Shown here in pieces: positions 1 through 11,484 of a DNA stretch of 64,000 bases; the first letter of the stretch is position 1; the number at the start of each line of letters is the position of its first letter. The notes under the pieces were generated by a model. The model saw only the letters and a program-made list of their open reading frames with translations. It was not told the origin of the DNA and did not search any database. A program made the position numbers and the translations under genes. Source of the DNA: Nyssa sinensis (lineage: Eukaryota > Streptophyta > Magnoliopsida > Cornales > Nyssaceae); the NCBI GenBank assembly GCA_008638375.1, contig CM018031.1, positions 12,186,562 to 12,250,561 on the forward strand, read 5' to 3'.

Positions 1-246
1 ACTTTCATGACTCGAAATCCTAATCAACTTAGGAAAGCCACGGCCTATAAATTAAACCCTAAAGGTACGCTTTACTTTCATGCTCATTCTTTGGCTTTCA
101 ATACAGTCTTTTCAATTCAATTTACTTACTTAAGCATCGGAGCGGCTATTGCCGGAGCCAATCCGGTGGTCCTCTGATCACCCCTTCTGAGTGTTCTACA
201 AGTCGCGGAAGCCCAGATTTATTACGAGCCGAAAAGTGCAACATCA
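1..246 (+). repeat. 5' LTR of element A (3' part only)
   Basis: Matches 11239-11484 at about 94% by eye. It contains a TATA-like CTATAAATTAAA near 44-55 and ends in AACATCA just before the primer site. The left part lies outside the window. Confidence 0.9.
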
Positions 247-249
247 GTT

Positions 250-267
250 TGGCGCCGTCTGTGGGAA
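250..267 (+). other. Primer binding site of element A
   Basis: TGGCGCCGTCTGTGGGAA starts three bases after the LTR end. The first nine bases fit the tRNA-Asp 3' end used by Athila/Tat elements. The same 18 bases occur at the same place in elements B and C. Confidence 0.75.
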
Positions 268-323
268 AGACTAATCTCCAAGTGCTCTATTCACAAACTT
301 ATCTTCTTCCTCAACGGAAAACC

Positions 324-1960
324 ATGGCCCCAAATCTCCAACCGAGACAGAACGCTTAGAATCCGCAAAGCTCTCAACGTCGGCCGCTTGCTCCACAAGC
401 AAGAGGGCCAACGGTTGATCCCATGCGACAAGAGATTGTATCAATCAAACGACACAACGAACTGGTGCATGAACAGTTGTTTGCCATATCTAGAACTCTA
501 GCAACGCTTACACAAAACCAAGGAACGAATCCTCCAAACCCGCCGGTCAACATTGCTGCGGGAACACAACCCCCTATTATCCCTAAGAATGAAGAACCCC
601 ATGAGGAGGCTCCAACTAACCGGCCTGGGCACCCCAGGGCGTTGCTCACGTCGGCAGAGATCCGCAGTCGTCAGCAGCTCCAAGCTGGGGAACATCAGTC
701 TTCGTCCTTGACGTCCATTACCGGAGCACTACTAGAGCCCCAACTCCAAGGGCTTCGGGAGCACATCCGGCACCACAAGAGCCTCATCCTCAAGCAGTAC
801 CAATCCCTCCAGTTTGGAACCCTCTTCTGTCCGAAGGACGTGCTCAGCCCGACTATCCTGAAACCGAGGCTATAAGGCAAGGTTCACAAGAAGTCCGGCT
901 CAAAGACCCACGGAGGGTCGACGAAATCGCAGAATCTATAGACCGAACAGTAGCTGTGAGAGGTATCTAGAACCATCCAGAGCAGGATGAGTTGGCAAGG
1001 CTGCTCGCAAGGCTTGCCACCCCCATTCACTCCTGCCATCATGTCAGAAGAAAGACCGAGGAAATTCATTGTGCCAAAATTCACCCTATATGATGGAACT
1101 GGCGACCCAGGAGATCATCTATCGCACTACCAGCCTACAATGGCCCTTCACGGGGCCTCTGATGCCTTTATGTGCCGGACCTTCATTATCAGCTTAAAAG
1201 GTACAGCCCTAAAATGGTTCCAACACCTCCCACCGAACTCGGTTACCGGCTTCTATGAGCTTGGTAGGCAGTTCCTGGACAGATTCATGACGAGCAGGAG
1301 GCTTAAGAGGGGACCAGAGTTCCTGCTAAATGTCAAACAGACCAAGGAGGAGTCCCTCAGAGCATACATTGCCCGCTTTAATGCCGAACTCACGGAGATA
1401 ACTGACTGCAGCCCAGGTTTTCTTGTGGCTACCTTAACTGCTGGTCTAGCTCACGGTGGCTTCAGAGACTCCTTGACAAAGAGCCCTCCAGCCGACATGG
1501 CGGCATTAATGGATTGGGTCAGGAAGTATATCAACTTAGAGGAAGCTAACCGCACATCTCAGAAAGGCAAAGAGCAGAGCCAGAGGGACAATCCGAAAAA
1601 GGAAGATCATAAGAAGGACGACCACCGAAGAGACCCTAGCAAGAAGAGGGTCAGGAGTCCAGAAAAAAGAACAGCACCTAGGGCTGTTTACAATTCGGAC
1701 CAAGGGAGTTTACTAACTTTACCCCTTTGAACACTACATTGAATCAGGTACTCCGGCAGATCCGAGATCGGGAAAACCTGAGATGGCCAGAACCAATTAA
1801 GGGAGATCCCAGCCTTCGGGATCAAACTAAATATTGCAATTTCCACAAAGATCATGTACATACGACTAACTTATGCAGGACCCTTCGATATGAGATTGAG
1901 CAGCTCATAAAGAAGGGGCGTCTTCAGGGAGTTCATCAAGCAGGACGGAAGGCATAACCC
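324..1960 (+). pseudogene. gag: gag of element A, broken
   Basis: The structural polyprotein gene starts at ATG 324 (MAPNLQPRQ..., matching the starts in B and C). It meets a TAG at codon 12 (357-359) and another stop near 968. The retrotransposon gag core is readable at about 1041-1580 (KFIVPKFTLYDGTGDPGDH, then LKWFQHLPPNS and FLDRFMTSRRL). A lysine/arginine-rich linker follows at 1560-1660. A frameshift near 1710-1727 moves the zinc-knuckle-like segment (KYCNFHKDHVHTTNLC) to another frame; its expected GH is VH here. Another shift near 1930 separates gag from protease. It cannot encode a functional Gag. Confidence 0.85.
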
Positions 1961-2691
1961 CCATGAAGACAAGCCTCAACAACGGCCAGACCAAAGGCCC
2001 GAGCAAAGGCAAGAGCAGAGGGAAGGATAAAACGAGCCTCAAAGGCAGAACAACCATGTCATCTACGTCCTCCATGCCGATTCTCCTATTACAGGAATGT
2101 CAAATAGGGCAAGAAAGAGATATGCTCGGGAGGCCAGGGCTGCCCCAGACGTATTGCAGATCTCCAACATTGAAAAAAGGCTCAAACCAGAGCCAGAGAT
2201 TCAGTTCACAAAGCAAGGACCTGGTTGGGGTACACTGTCCTCACAGTGATGCCCTCATCATCACTCTCAAGATCGCCAACTTCGAGATCAGAAGGGTCCT
2301 GGTTGACACTGGCAGCTCTGTGAATATACTATTCTATGAACCACTCAAACAAATGAAGATTGACCACTACAGCATCAAGCCTACTACCGCCGTGATGGCA
2401 GCCTTCGATGGCAATCTTAGTACCCCACTGGGAAGGATCGACCTTCCTACTACTGTAGGAGAGGGAGAAGGACAGAAAACCACCATCTCAGAATACACGG
2501 TGTTGAATATGAAATCTCCTTACAATGTCATAATCGGGAGACCATGGCTATACCAGATAGGGGCGGTCACATCAACCTTGCACCAATGTCTGAAGTATGT
2601 CCACAATCAGAATGTTCACTCTGTCAAAGGGTGTCAGCCGACTTCTCGGGAATGTCATGCCATCGCACTCAAGGAAAAGACTATCAAATAG
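1961..2691 (+). pseudogene. Protease region of element A
   Basis: Pepsin-like retroviral aspartic protease domain at the C-terminal end of the gag ORF. The catalytic triplet is seen in VLVDTGSSVNILFYE near 2296-2340, and the downstream flap/ILG-like region includes NVIIGRPWLYQIG near 2524-2562. The reading frame before about 2210 is shifted relative to B and C, so only the protease core is intact. The frame ends at TAG 2689-2691, which is conserved in the other two elements and followed by CAATTA. Confidence 0.75.
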
Positions 2692-2697
2692 CAATTA
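2689..2697 (+). other. Putative UAG readthrough site between protease and RT (element A)
   Basis: The protease frame ends ATC AAA TAG CAA TTA, and the same frame continues without a stop into the reverse transcriptase ORF. UAG followed by CAAUUA is the leaky stop context of tobamovirus replicase genes (consensus UAG-CARYYA). The same site occurs in elements B and C. Confidence 0.65.
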
Positions 2698-5600
2698 CAG
2701 TATACTCAGGACTGTGCAGATCCAGTTCTCTCTCACACTCTTGAGGAGGAAGGTTGCCCTTCTAGTATCGAAGAACCCCTAAGCCCAAGGGGACGGGACA
2801 GCCGGGCCAAACCCATTGGCGAGCCCATCAAAGTATTGGTTAGCTCAGAATTAGAGGGGCGTTATTTATACATTGGCCCAGACTTGACACACACCGAGCA
2901 GGAGAAGATAATCAGGTTTCTGAAAGACAACCTCTCTGTATTTGCTTGGGAGACCAAGGATATGGAGGGTATAGATCCTAACCTCATAACTCACAAGCTG
3001 ATAGTAGATCCAGACCACCCACCAGTGAGACAAAAAAGAAGGCCGATAGCGCCAGAACGGCATCGGGTCATAAATGAGGAAGTCCAGAGGCTGCTTGAAG
3101 CCAGGATGATACGTGAAGTATTTTACCTAGACTGGCTAGCCAGTACTGTCCTCGTCAAAAATAAAAATGGCAAGTGGAGAGTCTGCGTTGACTATACAGA
3201 CCTCAATAAAGCTTGCCCCAAGGACAACTTTCCACTGCCAAGAATAGACCAGCTGGTTGATGCTACTGTAGGGCACGAACTCATGAGTTTTATGGATGCC
3301 TATTCTGGGTATAATCAAATCCAGATGCACCCTCCAGACCAGGAGAAGACAACCTTCAGAACCGAACGAGCTCTCTATTGCTACAGAGTGATGCCATTCG
3401 GTTTGAAGAATGCTGGAGCCACTTACCAGCGGTTGGTCAACAGGATGTTCAGCTCGCTGCTCGGCACCACCATGGAGGTATATATTGATGACATGCTGGT
3501 CAAAAGTCTACAAAAAGGCAGTTACCTCCAGCACTTATCCCAGACCTTCGACATCCTAAGACAGCACAAGATGAAGCTCAATCCCTCGAAATGCACCTTT
3601 GGGGTGACAAAGGGAAAATTCCTAGGATACATTATCTCTCAGCGGGGTATCGAAGCGGACCCTACCCAGATCCAAACTCTAATCGGACTGGAGTCACCAA
3701 AAACCAGAAAGGATATTCAGGCGCTGAATGGCAGAATTGCGGCACTAAGCAGGTTTATCTCCAAATCCACTGATCGCTGCCTACCTTTCTTCAAAGCTTT
3801 AAAGGGCAACAAAGCTTTACAGTGGACGGAGGAATGTGAGAAAGTTTTCCAAGGACTGAAGGAGTACCTTGTCTCTCCAGAACTACTGTCAAAACCAGTC
3901 CAAAGGGAAAAAACTACTCCTTTACCTTGTAGTCTCTGAAAATGTGGTCAGCTCCGCACTAGTAAAACAGGACAGGGGAGTCCAGAGGCCCATATTCTAC
4001 ATCAGTAGGGCATTACTCGACTCCGAGAAGAGATGCCCAGAGGTTGAGAAGTTGGCCTTCGCTCTGGTAATATTAGCTCGGAAGCTCTGACCATATTTCC
4101 AAGCCCATCCGATCGAAATCCCAACCGCCTATCCCCTGAGGTCAATACTGCGGAAGCCTAAGGTTTCGGGAAGACTAGTAAAATGGTCTATAGAGTTGGG
4201 AGAATTCGACATATCATATGTGCCACGAAACTCCATAAAGGGACAAGCCTTGGCAGATTTCGTTGCTGAGTTCATCCCCAGCACTTCAAAACCAAGCAAA
4301 ACCCTTTGAAACTTCAGAGATGTGGCAGCTCTACATTGATGGGTCATCAACTGATCAGGGTTCTGGAGTGGGCCTAGTATTACAGTCCCCTGACGGGCTC
4401 TTATCAGAAAAAGCAATTAGCTTGGGATTTCGGGCTGCAGAATATGAAGCCCTAATCCTGGGCATGAAGTTGGTTCTGGAATGCGAGGTAACAGAACCTC
4501 GAGGTCTTCTAAGATTCCCAGTTAGTGGTGCGCCAAGTTCTGGGAGAATTCTCCATTAAAGATGAAAGGATGCTTCGGAATTCCGAACTGGTAAAGCTCT
4601 TGAAATCCTCCTTCCAGACGTTCTCCATCCAGAAAATAGAAAGAAGCCAGAACTGTCGAGCAGACGCTTTGGCAAACATGGCATCCCGCCTGATGGCAGA
4701 ACGGGGAATCTGCGATAAAAATCTCCTATCAGCCAGGACCCAGCATAGAAGAAGCCCAAGTTGCCCAAATTACTGAACAGCCCCAAAACTGGATGACCTC
4801 GATCCTCCAAGTACTTAAGCTCGGGGCTCCTCCCGGAGGATAAAAACAAAGCAAGAAGAATCCGGATCAGAGCAGCTCGGTACCTGATCTTGAACAATAA
4901 GCTTTACAGAAGGTCTTATTCTCAGCCCCTGTTAAAATGCTTAGCTCTAGAAGAATCACAATATGTCTTGGCTGAAATACATGAAGGTATTTGCGGGAAC
5001 CATAATGGGGGCAGAACAATAGCTCACCGAGCTCTAACACAGGGCTATTACTGGCCTAGCATGCTAAGGCAGGCTAAGGAATACGTCCAGAAGTGCAACA
5101 AATGCCAAAGGTTTGCCCCATATCAGCACTAGCCTCATCACGAGCTCATCCCGATTTCTAGTCCTTAGCCCTTTGCTCAGTGGGGAATGGATATCGTGGG
5201 TCCATTACCCAAAGCCCCACCAAACAAGAAGTATCTTCTGGTAGCCATTGATTACTTTTCCAAATGGGCTGAGGCTGAGCCTCTTACACATATCACTGAG
5301 AGGGAAGTTGAAAACTTCACTTGGAAGAACATTTTCTGCAGGTTCGGTATACCACGTGTGATCATCTCAGACAATGGGACGCAGTTCACTGGTAAAGGCT
5401 TCAAGAAATTTTGTGAAAATCTCAACATTAGGCAACACTTTGCCTCTCCAGGCCATCCACAAGCAAATGGGCAAGCAGAGGTCACCAACCGAACGATTCT
5501 TGATGGATTAAAGAAAAGGTTGGAGCAGGCCAAAGGAAAGTGGGCAGAGGAAATCCTGGGGTTCTTTGGGCCTACAGAACAACCAGAAGAACTCCCACCT

Positions 5601-6024
5601 CTGAAACTCCCTTCTCACTGGCCTATGATACAGAAGCAGTAATCCCGGTTGAGATCGGTATGCCAACTTTGAGGACTAAAGCCTTCGAGCAAGAATCCAA
5701 AGGTCAGCAGCTGACAGAAAATTTGGATTTGCTTGAGGAAAAAAGGGATCAAGCCAGCATCAGGATGGAAGCCTATCAGTAGAGAATGGTCAACAAATCC
5801 AAGGTAGGGCTCAAGACGGTCAGCTTTCAAGTTGGAGACTTTGTCTTAAGAAAAGTTTTTCCAAACACCAAGGATCCCACTATGGGAAAGTTGTCACCAA
5901 ACTGGGAAGGCCCTATAGAGTGACGAAGGTTGTTAGGCTTACCACCTACTGGCTAGAAGACATGGCTAGGAAATCCATTCCTAGGCCTTGGAATATAGAA
6001 CATTTACGGAAGTATTATCAATGA
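2692..6024 (+). pseudogene. pol: pol of element A (RT, RNase H, integrase), broken
   Basis: Reverse transcriptase is intact from about 2692 to 3900, with WRVCVDYTDLNKACPKD, the MPFGLKNAGATYQR motif and the catalytic YIDDML at 3481-3498. A frameshift near 3910 ends that frame. The RT-associated RNase H continues at 3910-4088 to a TGA. A second, archaeal-type RNase H starts near 4330 (LYIDGSSTDQGSG), with a deletion around 4435 where the NNEAEYEAL motif should be complete and a frameshift near 4500. The integrase HHCC region is at about 4975-5130 (HEGICGNHNGG, then CNKCQRFAPY), followed by TAG 5130-5132 and a further stop in the segment to 5168. The DD(E) core is at 5187-5550 (MDIVGPLP, IISDNGTQFTG, GQAEVTNR). 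A frameshift near 5550 and a TAG near 5780 follow. The frame ends at TGA 6022. Confidence 0.85.
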
Positions 6025-6065
6025 AGATTTTTTCTTTCCAATACCTCCACAAAGTGTTTATCTTT

Positions 6066-6800
6066 AAATGCACAGGCCTTCAGAGCCTGGTCTATCTATA
6101 ATGCACAAGCCTTAGGCTTGGTCCATCTATAATGCACAAGCCTTAATACTTGGTCCATCTTTAAATGCACATGCCTCTACAGCCTGGTCCATCTATAATG
6201 CACAAGCCTTAGGCTTGGTCCATCTATAATGCACAGGCCTCTAGAGCCTGGTCCATCTATAATGCACAAGCCTTAGTGCTTGGTCCATCTTTAAATGTAC
6301 AGGCCTCTAGAGCCTGGTCCATCTATAATGCACAAGCCTTAGTGCTTGGTCCATCTTTAAATGCACAGGCCTCCAGAGCCTAGTCCATCTATAATGCACA
6401 GGCCTCCAGAGCCTGGTCCATTCTTAAATGCACAGGCCTCTAGAGCCTGGTCCATTCTCAATGCACAGGTCTTTAGAGCCTGGTCCATCCAAAATGCACA
6501 GGCCTCTAGAGCCTGGTCCATCTATAATGCACAAGCCTTAGTGCTTGGTCCATCTATAAATGCACAGGCCTCCAGAGACTGGTCCATTTATAATGCATAA
6601 GCCTTAGTGCTTGGTCCATCTTTAAATGCACAGGCCTCTAGAGCCGGGTCCATCTATAATGCACAGGCCTCTAGAGCCTGGTCCATTCTTAAATGCACAG
6701 ACCTTCAGAGCCTGGTCCATTCTCAATGCACAGGCCTCCAGAGCCTGGTCCATTTATAATGCACAGGCCTCCAGAGCCTGGTCCATCTCCAATATACAGA
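6066..6800 (+). repeat. Hairpin tandem array of element A
   Basis: About 22 units of 32-34 bases follow the integrase stop. Each unit is a near-palindrome between constant spacers: TGCA, then CAGGCCTCTAGAGCCTG or CAAGCCTTAGGCTTG, then GTCCATCTATAA. Stem letters differ between units while pairing is largely kept (CAGGC/GCCTG and CAAGCC/GGCTTG); some units have decayed, such as CAAGCCTTAGTGCTTG. Elements B and C have equivalent arrays with different stems. Short ORFs across it are by-products of the period. Confidence 0.85.
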
Positions 6801-7302
6801 TTCAACGATCCAGTCCATCTAAAGATAGAAGTTCCAAAAGCCTGACTAATATTTACACAAGTTTCCGAGATCGGCATACCTCAGACCTGATGCTTAGATT
6901 ATTTGGCTTATGTACCAACAAGCAACGAATACTACAGTACCGAGCAGGTTCAAAGTACTTTGGTTCAACGCTTCAAGTTTTATGTAAGTTTCTTTGGTTT
7001 ACTCTTAGAACATATAGAAGAATTACTAATTAGAAGTGCACGAGAAGGTGTTTCAACTCCAAAAAAGCACATCCAAACACAAAACACATCAGATTTGAGG
7101 AAAAGGAACTCAATTTTATTGATGATTCATGAAATTTACATCAGTACAAGAAGACTGGAAATAAAACAAGTACAAAAAAGATACACTACGTTTTACAGAA
7201 GCTACAACAAAGATATCACTACGTTTTGCGACATCATGGCTTTCTTCCTCGGATGGGAAAGGGACCCAAGTTCCAACCATCCATTACCGCTGTCGCCGAC
7301 TG
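6801..7302 (+). other. Element A internal spacer
   Basis: AT-richer sequence between the hairpin array and the antisense genes. I see no conserved ORF or repeat here. It probably includes the 3' end of the small antisense transcript. Confidence 0.5.
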
Positions 7303-7723
7303 TCATTTGAAAGGAAGGAACCCTGAACCCCAATTTGCATCAAGAAGCACCCAAGCCATTTCATCATCACTGTCACTGATCTTAATACCAACGGATGATG
7401 AGGGCTCTAGGTCTCAAGCGACCTCCATTCTCCACCTTTGTTTCCCTCAAATACTGCCTGACACCCCAGCCGGCTTGGGCAAGGGTCTCTACCAAAACAC
7501 AAAGGGAATGAGGCATCCCGCCTTCGTCTTCATCACCAATGCTCCAAGCCTCGGTTGAATCAAAGAGGGTCCACCTCCGTTCAGAGAAATCTCGACCGGA
7601 TGCCAAGATGGACAAGAAGATCTTTACCTCCTCTAATCCTTCCTTGGAGACTGAATCAAAGGAAAGGTTAACTCTCGGCCACAGTTTAATCATTCCCAAC
7701 TCGGACTGAGAATCGTCAATCAT
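7303..7723 (-). pseudogene. Small two-exon antisense gene (element A copy), donor altered
   Basis: Homologous to the gene at 36296-36807 in element C. Exon 1 would be 7723-7522 (202 nt; begins MIDDSQSELG and includes LWPRVNL, SKEGL, ASGRDFS and DSTEAWSIGDEDE). Exon 2 would be 7406-7303 (SSSVGIKISDSDDEMAW, then WGSGFLPFK and TGA). The acceptor before exon 2 is CCTAG. The donor reads GC (GCGGGA) instead of the GTGAGT seen in element C, so splicing is probably impaired. A TATATATA lies at 7834-7841, upstream on the minus strand. No known domain is recognised; the product would be a small acidic, tryptophan-containing protein. Confidence 0.55.
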
Positions 7724-8548
7724 CTCTGGGCAAACGACAAGCTTCCGGCGACATCTAAATTTTCTCCAACGGGGGAACAGTTTGAGAACAAGGAGGCAAA
7801 AAGATTGGGCGCAACCGTATGCCCCCTTTCTCATATATATAGACCCTTGAAGTCCAAAAGCCATCCAACTGAACCGTCGCAACGGTTACAAGAAAGGTTG
7901 GCCTCGAAAACCCAAACGACAACCGTATAAATAAACGATGCATTAAACCTTGCCTTTTGGAATACCAAAAGACAGGGTGCAGGGTTTTCCTGAACGAAAC
8001 AACCGCAGTTCGGCACTAAAGTTTCTGAAATGATGAAAAAAGCAAAGCCTAAATATACAGGCCTCTCGTCCGGTATACAGATCTCCCAGTCTTATCTATT
8101 CCTTGACAAAGGCCAACAGCTCTGATATATTCTGATCCTAGGGGCTCAGAAATAGAAGTTTCAATCATCAGAATGATGGACACAAGCTACCTAGTTATTT
8201 CCACAAGTCTTTGGGATTCTGCAGAGTTTGCTTCCACTCTATGTGATACAAGATCAATAGCGGATTCCTACTCATCTAATTATGTTTGCTTTCTTATCTT
8301 ATTATGATGAGACAGTCGAAATTAATCTACATTCACCGTTCTACTACAAGTGCCAAAGCTCGGGAGGTAACTATTAACTATTGGAAAGCTGATCTGACAT
8401 GCAATGGGCTCAGAGCAGCTATACTCACAACGAATTTCGCAAAAAGCAAAAACACAAGAAAGATCTGAAGAAAGTTCAATTTTATTGATCAAAGAAAATT
8501 TATTACATCAAAAAGCTGGCTAAACAAAAGAGTAAAGCTGATAAAGCC

Positions 8549-10451
8549 TCAAGCCTTATCGGAAGGGCTGGGGTCCTCTGCCGAAGGAGGGTCGGTAGTC
8601 ACGGCCTCTTTACCCGAGCCAGCACCAGATGTAGCGGCTCCGGGAGCAATAATTGACGACACGTCAAAATCTGAAAACTTAGCAAGGAATCTAGATCGGA
8701 AGCTCTCAAAACTGAACCGGATCAGTTCGTCCCCCATCTTATCAACTTCCTCTCTCAATTCCGTCTTAGTCTCAGTCCTGGCATGATCAACTGCCTCCTG
8801 AAGCTTCTGATCAAAGGTGCTTCGAAGATCAACCAACTCCCTCTGAAGCCCTCCAACCTGCCGAGCATAGAGGTCCTTTTCGGATTCTGCCACGGCAAGA
8901 TTAGTGCCAGCCTCTTTCAAATTCTCCTCGGCAGCATGAACCTTGGACTGAGCCGTTCCAAGCTCCAGCCTCACTTCATCCAGTTCGGCCTTCAGCTTAT
9001 CAACCTCCTCAAGGCTCAGAGGAGTCACCATCAGAGTAGCAAAATTATGCATGCTCTGCACAACACAAGGCAGACAAGTTAGGCCGAACGAGTAAGTAAG
9101 CAAGAAAGATAAAAAGAGGCTTCAGAGGTTACCTTCATTTGGAGATTCATCATTTCGTTCATCAGTTTCGAAGGGTTATCCCTCCTGTACCGATGAGGGC
9201 CCTTAGACCATATTTGGTCAAAGGCCTTTTTGGCAATCTGGTAGTCCGGCTCATCAGACGGCTTGGACGGTGCGGCAGACGCCTTCCCCTTCCCAACCCG
9301 TTTGCTCAGAACGGAAGGGGCAGGAGGAACAACCGAGACCGGAACAGCAGGTTCGGCCTCCTTCTCAGCCTCGGTAGGAGGTGGCTCGGGAAAGCCAGAA
9401 ATCAACCTCCTCCTTTTTACTTGAAGAGGAGGCTCAGGCTCAACTTGGGAGGAAGCCTCCCCCGCCACTTGGGCCTTCGCCTCTGCCCACCTCGATGTCA
9501 GCATTCTCTTGAGCTCATCAATACAAGCGGCCATCAGATTCTGGGAAGTGACAATGACGGTATGAGCTCGGTTGGGGGTCGAAAGAAGCTCGCGATATTG
9601 ATCTTGGAGCTCGTCAGTAAACTCAGACCTCCTCCAAGCACTCTTGACTGCACATAAGCAAGAAATTGCATATCAGATTATCAGTTCGGAAGGCATAACA
9701 AAGCTAAAACAAGCCTAAAGAAATAAGCCTCACCCTTATGACCCGTGGTATGAGGGAATATCGAGACATCATCTTGGAAGTCTTCACCAACAAAGAAGTA
9801 CCACTTCTTCCACGTTTTATTAGAAAAATGGGTATAGAGGACAGAGGTCGGAACCCCTTCTCAAAAGACATGTAAAAAAGGCATTCTGCCTTCTTATACT
9901 TCAGATCCATATTACTACAGATCAGATCTACGGATACATCTACACTATTTTTGTGCCCTAACACTACAAACCGTAAAAGTTGCCGCCAACTATTGAGATT
10001 AAGGTCGGCAGGACAGAGCTTGTACCAACAGAATAATTGCCTAACCAAATCAGGCAAGGGAAGCCTTAAACCCATCTCAAACCAGGCAAGATAAACATAA
10101 ATCTCCCCAGCTCCAACATTATGGGGACGATCCATTGGGCCTGGTACTCTACAGGTAACATTTGGGGGAAAATTGTATTTCACCCTCCACTCCTCCAACA
10201 AGCTTTGGGTAACAACACTTTCGCTCTCTTCCCTATGGGAAGACCTGCCAGAGGTCTCCCTAGCCCTGTCTCGGGGCTCTATGAAGGCATTAACTATCCT
10301 GGTCTCAAGGACTGAGGGGAGGTTCAACAGACCTCTCCCCAACATCTTCGGGGGTAAGACCACCTACATTCTCTGTATAAGACGGCACAGCCGTCTCCAA
10401 GGGATTTCCTACCCCCTTACTAGCGTTAGAAGATTCAGACGGAGTAGACAT
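8549..10451 (-). pseudogene. Three-exon antisense gene of element A (Transposase_28-like plus coiled coil), frameshifted
   Basis: Exon 1 is 10451-9734, exon 2 is 9647-9133 and exon 3 is 9055-8549, with GT-AG borders at the same places as in elements B and C. Exon 1 carries the domain resembling the Pfam family for putative gypsy-type transposon proteins (Transposase_28), including AWFEMGLRLPLPDLVRQLF and CPADLNLNSWRQLL. It has two offsetting single-base shifts, near 10320 and 9830; the intervening frame contains the recognisable domain. Exon 2 is proline- and arginine/lysine-rich. Exon 3 encodes a long heptad-like coiled coil ending in an acidic tail. The broken exon 1 makes a functional product unlikely. 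Confidence 0.7.
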
Positions 10452-10625
10452 TATTCTCAAAATTAAAGAGGAAGAAGCAAAGAAGAGGAAGATCGGTCGA
10501 ACCTGTTCTAGACCAAAGCCTCAGACAACCAATATTCTTCAAGGTCGCACAAACCAACAATGACGGACAAAATCTTCTGGCACAGTAAAAATGATGGGGA
10601 AAAGGTCATTTCAAATCTCTCCCTG

Positions 10626-10633
10626 TATTTATA
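10626..10633 (-). promoter_or_regulatory. TATA box of the element A antisense gene
   Basis: On the minus strand this reads TATAAATA, about 180 bases upstream of the antisense ATG at 10451. A TATA box occupies the equivalent place in elements B (15312) and C (33401). Confidence 0.55.
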
Positions 10634-10863
10634 AGCACAAGTATCAGAAGGGACCCACCAAGCCCAAACGCCATGACGGTTCGGTACAATGATGGCTTTG
10701 AGAAACCCAACCATCGGTTCAGTACAATGATGGCCTTGAAAAAGCCCAATCTCCGGCTGCACAATAAATGACGCACCAACAATCGCCTTGGAAAGCAAAC
10801 AAACGGGATACATGACTCTTCAAAACGGCCTAGCCCTAGTTACTTGTTAACATCAAACTAGGA

Positions 10864-10880
10864 CTTGGGGGGGAGTAACT
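10864..10880 (+). other. Polypurine tract of element A
   Basis: ACTTGGGGGGGAGTAAC immediately precedes the 3' LTR. The form G(6-8)AGTAAC|TG is shared with elements B and C and with the TRIM at 63442. Confidence 0.75.
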
Positions 10881-11484
10881 GATATACCACAAAAGAACAA
10901 GACCAATCAGCACTCGACATGTATGTCTATAGTCCGGCTCACGCTCGGCTAACTCAGTTCGCGCTCAACCAGTGGCTAGCGCTCAGACATTCATGACAGG
11001 CTGAAAGGTCGGAAGTGGCCAAGGCTCAGGCCTCCAGAGCACAGCCTATATCCGGATAAGGATCACGGAGTTAATTACAGGACTCCAGACCGACACTCCA
11101 GAGCTCGTCATCGCCTTAGCGGCTGTCGAGTAGGGAATAAGGAAACAGACTTCGGCAAGGAAACTGCTATACATGTTTATCTCTATCTATGGTGCAATAT
11201 CCAATAAGGAAACTACTATCTCCGGTAATCAAATCCCTACTTTCATGGCTCCAAATCCTAATCAACTTAGGAAAGCCACGGCTTATAAATTAAACCCTAA
11301 AGGTACGCTTTATTTTCATGCTCATTCTTTGGCTTTCAATTCAGTCTTTTCAATTCAGTTTACTTACTTAAGCATCTGAGCGGCTACTGCCGGAGCCAAT
11401 CCGGTGGTCCTCTGATCACCCCTTTTGAGTGTTCTACAGGTCGCGGAAGCCCAGATTTACTGCGAGTCGAAAAGTGTAGCATCA
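10881..11484 (+). repeat. 3' LTR of element A
   Basis: 604 bp, beginning TGATATACCA and ending GTAGCATCA (TG...CA with short inverted ends). The TATA-like TTATAAATTAAA lies near 11283. The last 246 bases match 1-246. Confidence 0.9.

Larger units (their letters stand above)
1..11484 (+). mobile_element. Ty3/gypsy LTR retrotransposon A (Tat-like), old and degraded
   Basis: This is a nearly full-length element; its 5' LTR runs off the left edge of the window. Order: partial LTR, primer binding site, gag, protease, reverse transcriptase, RNase H, integrase, hairpin repeat array, two genes on the opposite strand, polypurine tract and 3' LTR. RT before integrase defines Ty3/gypsy. Two RNase H-like segments plus antisense ORFs between pol and the 3' LTR point to the Tat lineage (established knowledge). 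The overlapping 246 bases of the two LTRs differ at roughly 15 positions by eye, and gag-pol carries many stops and frameshifts, so this is the oldest of the three copies. The base sequence after the 3' LTR is TAACT; the matching left duplication lies outside the window. Confidence 0.9.

Noticed and set aside
6361..7033. Repetitive ORFs in the hairpin array (peptides such as NAQASRAWSI)
   Set aside because: By-products of a tandem unit whose length is near a multiple of three; frames break wherever units change.
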